Source: Candidatus Delongbacteria bacterium (GTDB lineage: Bacteria; Delongbacteria; UBA4055). From it: 10,548 nt of DNA. The notes under the pieces were generated by a model. It saw only the letters and a program-made list of their open reading frames with translations, did not search any database and was not told the DNA's origin. The DNA lies in contig JAFGUL010000054.1 in NCBI GenBank assembly GCA_016938535.1, positions 1-10,548 on the forward strand, written 5' to 3'. Each line of letters starts with the position of its first letter. Position 1 is the stretch's first letter. Of the stretch, positions 7,696 to 10,548 are shown in pieces. Position numbers and translations under genes: made by a program.

Positions 7696-7767
7696 CAGGG
7701 GCAGAAGGATTCGAACCTCCGGATGCCAGGACCAAAACCTGGTGCCTTACCGCTTGGCCATGCCCCT
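7696..7767 (-). tRNA. tRNA-Gln (anticodon UUG)
   Basis: A 72-base cloverleaf on the minus strand. The acceptor stem AGGGGCA/TGCCCCT is fully paired with A1:U72, the D arm is GCC-AAGCGGTAA-GGC, and the anticodon stem CCAGG/CCTGG encloses loop TTTTGGT, giving anticodon TTG for codon CAA. The T arm GGAGG-TTCGAAT-CCTTC has one G:U pair. The discriminator base is G. The 3' CCA is not encoded (GCAAA follows), so it must be added by a nucleotidyltransferase. It lies 17 bases downstream of the other tRNA-Gln. Confidence 0.97.
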
Positions 7768-7784
7768 CCGTGGTCAAAACTGAG

Positions 7785-7856
7785 CAGGGGTAGAGGGATT
7801 CGAACCCCCGGATACCGGAACCAGAACCCGGTGCCTTACCACTTGGCGATACCCCA
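7785..7856 (-). tRNA. tRNA-Gln (anticodon CUG) with a U1:U72 mismatch
   Basis: A 72-base cloverleaf on the minus strand. The D arm is GCC-AAGTGGTAA-GGC, the anticodon stem CCGGG/TCCGG encloses loop TTCTGGT, giving anticodon CTG for codon CAG, and the T arm is GGGGG-TTCGAAT-CCCTC. The acceptor is TGGGGTA against TACCCCT, so position 1:72 is U:U rather than the usual U:A; the other six pairs are sound. Discriminator G; CCA not encoded. The short spacing to the second tRNA-Gln suggests one precursor. A weak 1:72 pair is a known glutamine identity feature, so the mismatch is probably tolerated. Confidence 0.96.
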
Positions 7857-7863
7857 GTCAGAA

Positions 7864-7869
7864 ATTATA
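7864..7869 (-). promoter_or_regulatory. Possible -10 element in front of the tRNA-Gln pair
   Basis: A perfect TATAAT on the minus strand lies between the spoVG stop and the first tRNA, about eight bases before the mature 5' end. No good -35 is present at 16-18 bases (GAACTC at 17), and there is no TG extension. It could be a chance match, with the tRNAs instead carried by the lolA-ispE-spoVG transcript. Confidence 0.3.
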
Positions 7870-7876
7870 ATGAAAC

Positions 7877-8167
7877 CTAGTCCCCGGAGTTCTCCGTTCC
7901 GCCTTCGACCTGGTTCGAAAGTTCTTCAGAATACTTGTCAAGGATCTCTTTTTCAAGCTTCATTCTGAAATCATCAACTATGGGATGAGCGATATCTTTG
8001 TAAGTTCCGTCAGGAAGTTTTCTGCTCGGCATACAGACGAAGAGACCATCCTTGCCCTGAATTATTTTCAGTCCTCTGATAATGAAAGAGTTGTCGAATG
8101 TGACATGTACGAATGCTTTCAGTTTTTCCTCATCTCTCAGGTTTACTCTGATTTCGGTGATTTCCAA
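7877..8167 (-). CDS. spoVG: SpoVG-family nucleic-acid-binding regulator
   Basis: Small regulator first known from Bacillus septation and sporulation; homologues in non-sporing bacteria bind DNA or RNA. The 96 residues cover the whole family: MEITEIRVNL at the start, then DNSFIIRGLKIIQGKDGLFV, MPSRKLPDGTYKDIAHPI (about 46-63) and a C-terminal helix. The last ten or so residues are polar and not conserved. The start codon is TTG at 8167, fixed by a strong GGAGG five bases upstream and by homology starting right there; no ATG is available nearby. It sits 11 bases after ispE. It does not imply sporulation. Its targets here are unknown. Confidence 0.95.
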   Translation of the reverse strand: MEITEIRVNLRDEEKLKAFVHVTFDNSFIIRGLKIIQGKDGLFVCMPSRKLPDGTYKDIAHPIVDDFRMKLEKEILDKYSEELSNQVEGGTENSGD

Positions 8168-8172
8168 TGTTT

Positions 8173-8177
8173 CCTCC
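8173..8177 (-). promoter_or_regulatory. Ribosome binding site that sets the TTG start of spoVG
   Basis: GGAGG, then AAACA, then TTG at 8167. It lies in the 11-base gap after the ispE stop, so the two genes are translated from one message. Confidence 0.8.
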
Positions 8178-8178
8178 G

Positions 8179-9021
8179 CTATAGTTTTATCGCTTTAACA
8201 AAGTAATTTTTATCAGCAATTCTGATCGCATGTTCAAGCATCTTTTCATTAGTGAAAAAACCGAATACCGTTGATCCGCTGCCGGACATAGCAGAAAAAT
8301 CCGCGCCTTCGTTGATCATGAACTCCTTGATCTTTTCTATTTCAGGGTATTTTTCAAATACCACCGCCTCAAAATCATTGAAAAACCCCTCAAAATAATG
8401 CCTGAGAGGTGCTCTTAATTTTGAGACTTCGGCAAATATAACATTATCGGCTGTTTTTGTCAAGTTCAAATTAAGGTTTTTATACGCCCATGAGGTATTG
8501 ATGTGTAAATGTGGATATATTAGTAAGATAGTCCCGTTTTCCAGTACCGGATTCATAGGCCTGAGAAGCTCTCCTTTTCCTTCCCCCCAGGCACAACCGC
8601 CTCTTATGAAAAAAGGCACATCGGCACCAAGTTCAAGACCCATTTTCTCCAGTTCTTTTTCAGTTGATCCGATACCCCAGAGATCGTTTAGGGATTTCAG
8701 AACGGCCGCCGCGTCGGACGAGCCTCCGCCGAGACCTGCTCCTATCGGAACATTTTTCTGCAGATGTATCCTGCAGCCGTCTTTTATTCCGTGTTTTATC
8801 TTAAGTATCTCAGCTGCTTTTACGCAAATGTTATTTCCACCGTCAGGAATTTCAATTCCGGATGAAGAAAAATGTAATTTCCCGTCATCAGAAAGCTCAA
8901 TGTCAAGCTCGTCACCGAAAGGTATCTCATGAAAAATGGTCTCGAGTGAATGGTAACCGTCGGGAAGTTTACCCGTAACTCTCAGGTGCAGATTTAGTTT
9001 ACAGTTCGCAGTTGTTTTCAT
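8179..9021 (-). CDS. ispE: 4-diphosphocytidyl-2-C-methyl-D-erythritol kinase
   Basis: GHMP-family kinase that phosphorylates 4-diphosphocytidyl-2-C-methyl-D-erythritol with ATP in the MEP (non-mevalonate) route to isoprenoid precursors. The 280 residues match the family length. K8 in CKLNLHL and D134 in GADVPFFI match the catalytic Lys and Asp of E. coli IspE, and the phosphate loop is PIGAGLGGGSSDAAA (92-106). A C-terminal GSGSTVFG motif is also present. Cys replaces the common Ala before the catalytic Lys. The ATG at 9021 overlaps the lolA stop (ATGA), which indicates translational coupling. spoVG follows 11 bases on. Confidence 0.97.
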   Translation of the reverse strand: MKTTANCKLNLHLRVTGKLPDGYHSLETIFHEIPFGDELDIELSDDGKLHFSSSGIEIPDGGNNICVKAAEILKIKHGIKDGCRIHLQKNVPIGAGLGGGSSDAAAVLKSLNDLWGIGSTEKELEKMGLELGADVPFFIRGGCAWGEGKGELLRPMNPVLENGTILLIYPHLHINTSWAYKNLNLNLTKTADNVIFAEVSKLRAPLRHYFEGFFNDFEAVVFEKYPEIEKIKEFMINEGADFSAMSGSGSTVFGFFTNEKMLEHAIRIADKNYFVKAIKL

Positions 9022-9650
9022 TCGCGAAGATCCATTATTTCAATGCCCTCTTCAGGTTCAAATCTAAATTTATCAGCGTCTGAATTTCCGTCTATGATCA
9101 CATTTTGGAGTATGAATGTCGTCTTATTGTCGTCAAGGTCAAAATATTCGATCTCGAAAGGCATAAAATCGCTATTAACTTTAACTTTCAGTCTATCAAT
9201 GAACCTCTGTTTGTCTTTAGGCGAAACAAGTTCGAGAAAATAGATCGTCTTTCCCTCTTCCTTCTTTTCAAAATAATCTTTTAGTTCGTACTTTTCTGCA
9301 AAGTCGAAAAATATCTTACCCGGAAGCATCGTATCTTCATTTTCTTTGATATTTTCGATTAGAACCTGCGAATTTTCAGCTGAATACCTCCATACTGTTT
9401 TACCGTCGCTTAGAATGAAACCTCCCGGTGTCTCTACCCTGAAAGATTCGTCATTTTTCATGTAGATCCTGCCCTCTGTCCTGTTCTCTTCGGCCGCGAG
9501 CTCCCATACCTGCACCTGTACAAAATCAGCATTAAAATTTTTCATCTTTTGATAGTTTTTAGTTATATTCGACAGTATTTTCTGACCCGATATTCCGAAA
9601 ACAGAAGTTGTAATGGCCAGAAATGCTGCGAGTAATAATATTTTTTTCAT
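9018..9650 (-). CDS. lolA: LolA-type periplasmic lipoprotein carrier
   Basis: Periplasmic chaperone that carries lipoproteins from the inner-membrane Lol complex to the outer membrane. The 210-residue protein begins with a clear signal peptide (MKKILLLAAFLAITTSVFG, cleavage near residue 19) and has no lipobox Cys, which favours LolA over LolB. Family features follow: MKNFNADFVQ, GRIYMKNDESFRVETPGGF, SDGKTVWRYS and the C-terminal FDLDDNKTTFILQNV region. The start is the ATG at 9650 because GAGGAG lies seven bases upstream; an in-frame TTG at 9665 has no such site. It is the first gene of the minus-strand run and overlaps ispE by four bases. Overall identity to E. coli LolA looks low, so other LolA-fold proteins are possible. 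Confidence 0.88.
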   Translation of the reverse strand: MKKILLLAAFLAITTSVFGISGQKILSNITKNYQKMKNFNADFVQVQVWELAAEENRTEGRIYMKNDESFRVETPGGFILSDGKTVWRYSAENSQVLIENIKENEDTMLPGKIFFDFAEKYELKDYFEKKEEGKTIYFLELVSPKDKQRFIDRLKVKVNSDFMPFEIEYFDLDDNKTTFILQNVIIDGNSDADKFRFEPEEGIEIMDLRE

Positions 9651-9657
9651 AATTCCG

Positions 9658-9663
9658 CTCCTC
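9658..9663 (-). promoter_or_regulatory. Ribosome binding site that sets the lolA start
   Basis: GAGGAG, seven bases, ATG at 9650. The in-frame TTG at 9665 overlaps this box and so cannot use it. Confidence 0.8.
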
Positions 9664-9677
9664 AATGTTAAGGCTGT

Positions 9678-9706
9678 AAAATAACTCTTTTACCTACACA
9701 AGTCAA
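9678..9706 (-). promoter_or_regulatory. Promoter of the lolA-ispE-spoVG-tRNA-rplY-pth-hppA run
   Basis: TTGACT (9706-9701), a 17-base spacer, and TATTTT (9683-9678) on the minus strand. The predicted start near 9671 gives a leader of about 20 bases before the lolA ATG. It lies in the 127-base gap between lolA and the divergent mazG. Confidence 0.7.
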
Positions 9707-9723
9707 ATCTTATACATTTTAGA

Positions 9724-9752
9724 ATGATATTTGTTTGAGTTTTTCTTATATT
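9724..9752 (+). promoter_or_regulatory. Candidate mazG promoter, divergent from lolA
   Basis: ATGATA (four of six bases of the -35 consensus), a 17-base spacer, and TATATT (five of six of the -10 consensus). The start would fall near 9759, about 19 bases before the TTG start. The region is AT-rich, so confidence is limited. Confidence 0.4.
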
Positions 9753-9767
9753 TAAGCGATTTAATGC

Positions 9768-9772
9768 GGGAG
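9768..9772 (+). promoter_or_regulatory. Ribosome binding site that sets the TTG start of mazG
   Basis: GGGAG, five bases (ATGAA), then TTG at 9778. The nearby out-of-frame ATG overlaps this spacer. Confidence 0.75.
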
Positions 9773-9777
9773 ATGAA

Positions 9778-10548
9778 TTGGATCAGATACAAAGACTTGT
9801 CAATATCATGAAAAAGCTGAGGGATAAAGGATCAGGATGTCCGTGGGACCTTGAGCAGACGCCCGAAAGTTTGAAGAAATACATCCTCGAGGAGGCTTAC
9901 GAGGTTCTTGAAGCGATAGACGATAAAGACAAGACTGAACTGAAAAAGGAGCTCGGAGATCTATTACTCCAGATAGTTTTTCAGTCGCAGATAGCCGATG
10001 AAAGGGGAGAGTTCAATATTGAGGATGTGGCGAGAAGCATTTCCGACAAACTTGAGCTTAGACATCCGCATATTTTCGGCGAAAAGCAGGATCTCACACC
10101 CGATCAGGTAAAGAACAACTGGGAAAAGATCAAGAAGGAAAAGGAAGGCAAAAAACGCATACTCGACGGGGTTCCCAGGAGCTTCAACGCGCTTTTGAGA
10201 TCATTAAGACTGCAGCAGAAGGCCGGAGCGGTCGGTTTTGAATGGGAGAACGCCGTAGATATCTTAGAAAAGGTCAAAGAAGAGATAAATGAGCTTGAGG
10301 AGGGTATCAGGAAGAATGATATTCCGAACATAACAGAAGAGCTCGGAGACATTCTGTTCGTGATGGTCAATCTTGCCAAAAAGCTTAATGTCGATCCGGA
10401 AGATGCTCTTCAAAAGGCCAATAATAAATTCATAGGCAGATTTAATTATATCGAAAAAACTGTCGAGGATCAGGGAAAGAAAATTGATGAGCAGACACTT
10501 GACTATCTCGACTCGCTGTGGAACGAATCAAAAAAGCTGGAAAAATGA
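9778..10548 (+). CDS. mazG: Nucleoside triphosphate pyrophosphohydrolase MazG, two-domain type
   Basis: Cytosolic enzyme that hydrolyses (d)NTPs to monophosphate and pyrophosphate, cleaning the nucleotide pool. The 256 residues are close to E. coli MazG and hold two MazG repeats. The first has E38, E39 and E42 in LEEAYEVLEA, with E58 and D61 in ELGDLLLQ; the second has E168, E169 and E172, with E188 and D191 in ELGDILF. GCPWDLEQT (20-28) and RHPHIFG (95-101) are family signatures. The start is TTG at 9778, five bases after GGGAG; homology to the E. coli N-terminus (MNQIDRLLTIM) begins at this codon. An ATG at 9773 is in another frame and soon hits a stop. The gene ends exactly at the window edge. 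It reads opposite to all other genes here. Confidence 0.97.
   Translation: MDQIQRLVNIMKKLRDKGSGCPWDLEQTPESLKKYILEEAYEVLEAIDDKDKTELKKELGDLLLQIVFQSQIADERGEFNIEDVARSISDKLELRHPHIFGEKQDLTPDQVKNNWEKIKKEKEGKKRILDGVPRSFNALLRSLRLQQKAGAVGFEWENAVDILEKVKEEINELEEGIRKNDIPNITEELGDILFVMVNLAKKLNVDPEDALQKANNKFIGRFNYIEKTVEDQGKKIDEQTLDYLDSLWNESKKLEK

Noticed and set aside
7885..7896. Inverted repeat CGGAG-TT-CTCCG
   Set aside because: Inside the last codons of spoVG, a two-base loop, and no T-run in either direction.
7693..7968. Open frame of 91 codons on the plus strand with RTPGYRNQNP-like text
   Set aside because: It is the antisense of the two tRNA-Gln genes and the end of spoVG. Such tRNA-shadow frames are a common false prediction.
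8498..8932. 144-codon open frame on the plus strand
   Set aside because: Lies wholly inside ispE on the other strand; Ser/Pro/Phe-rich composition typical of an antisense shadow, with no ribosome binding site.
1..10548. Search for CRISPR repeats, insertion sequences, att sites, toxin-antitoxin pairs and defence genes
   Set aside because: No regularly spaced repeats, terminal inverted repeats, transposase motifs or unexplained accessory genes were seen. Nearly all of the window is accounted for by core genes, and mazG here is the full two-domain housekeeping form, not part of a mazEF module.

Overview
The window comes from a bacterial chromosome carrying ordinary core genes. It is moderately AT-rich, with purine-rich ribosome binding sites and several TTG or GTG starts. 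A LolA-type lipoprotein carrier points to a cell with an outer membrane. SpoVG, a Zn-ligand S18, an Na+-type pyrophosphatase and the non-mevalonate pathway kinase IspE occur together, which fits a deep-branching Gram-negative lineage such as a candidate phylum or a deltaproteobacterium-like group. The phylum cannot be fixed from the sequence alone. Nothing resembles a phage, transposon, CRISPR array or defence island.

Almost everything reads on the minus strand, so transcription runs from high to low coordinates. From the right: mazG (plus strand, complete, ending at the window edge) is divergent from a long minus-strand run. That run is lolA - ispE - spoVG - tRNA-Gln(CUG) - tRNA-Gln(UUG) - rplY - pth - hppA. 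It starts from a good sigma70-like promoter in front of lolA, and its genes overlap or lie 9-42 bases apart apart from the tRNA segment. A second block, rpsF - rpsR - rplI, has its own promoter (perfect TTGACA, 17-base spacer) and a structured leader, and ends in a clear intrinsic terminator. A third unit follows from its own promoter: a soluble hybrid histidine kinase (receiver first, then kinase) joined with no intervening base to a Rep/UvrD-family helicase that runs off the left edge.

Functionally, the middle of the window is translation and envelope housekeeping: ribosomal proteins L25, S6, S18 and L9, recycling of peptidyl-tRNA (Pth), glutamine tRNAs, isoprenoid precursor synthesis (IspE), lipoprotein export (LolA) and nucleotide-pool cleaning (MazG). 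The membrane pyrophosphatase sits inside this set and could turn the pyrophosphate of tRNA charging and nucleic-acid synthesis into a sodium gradient; that link is an inference from position.

I found no wholly new system. The points most worth a second look are the kinase-helicase pair, the predicted Na+-pumping and K+-dependent pyrophosphatase among ribosomal genes, the U1:U72 mismatch in one tRNA-Gln, a possible S6:S18-binding leader, acidic tails on three ribosomal proteins, and an apparent excess of GATC sites. No stretch over 300 bases lacks a gene.
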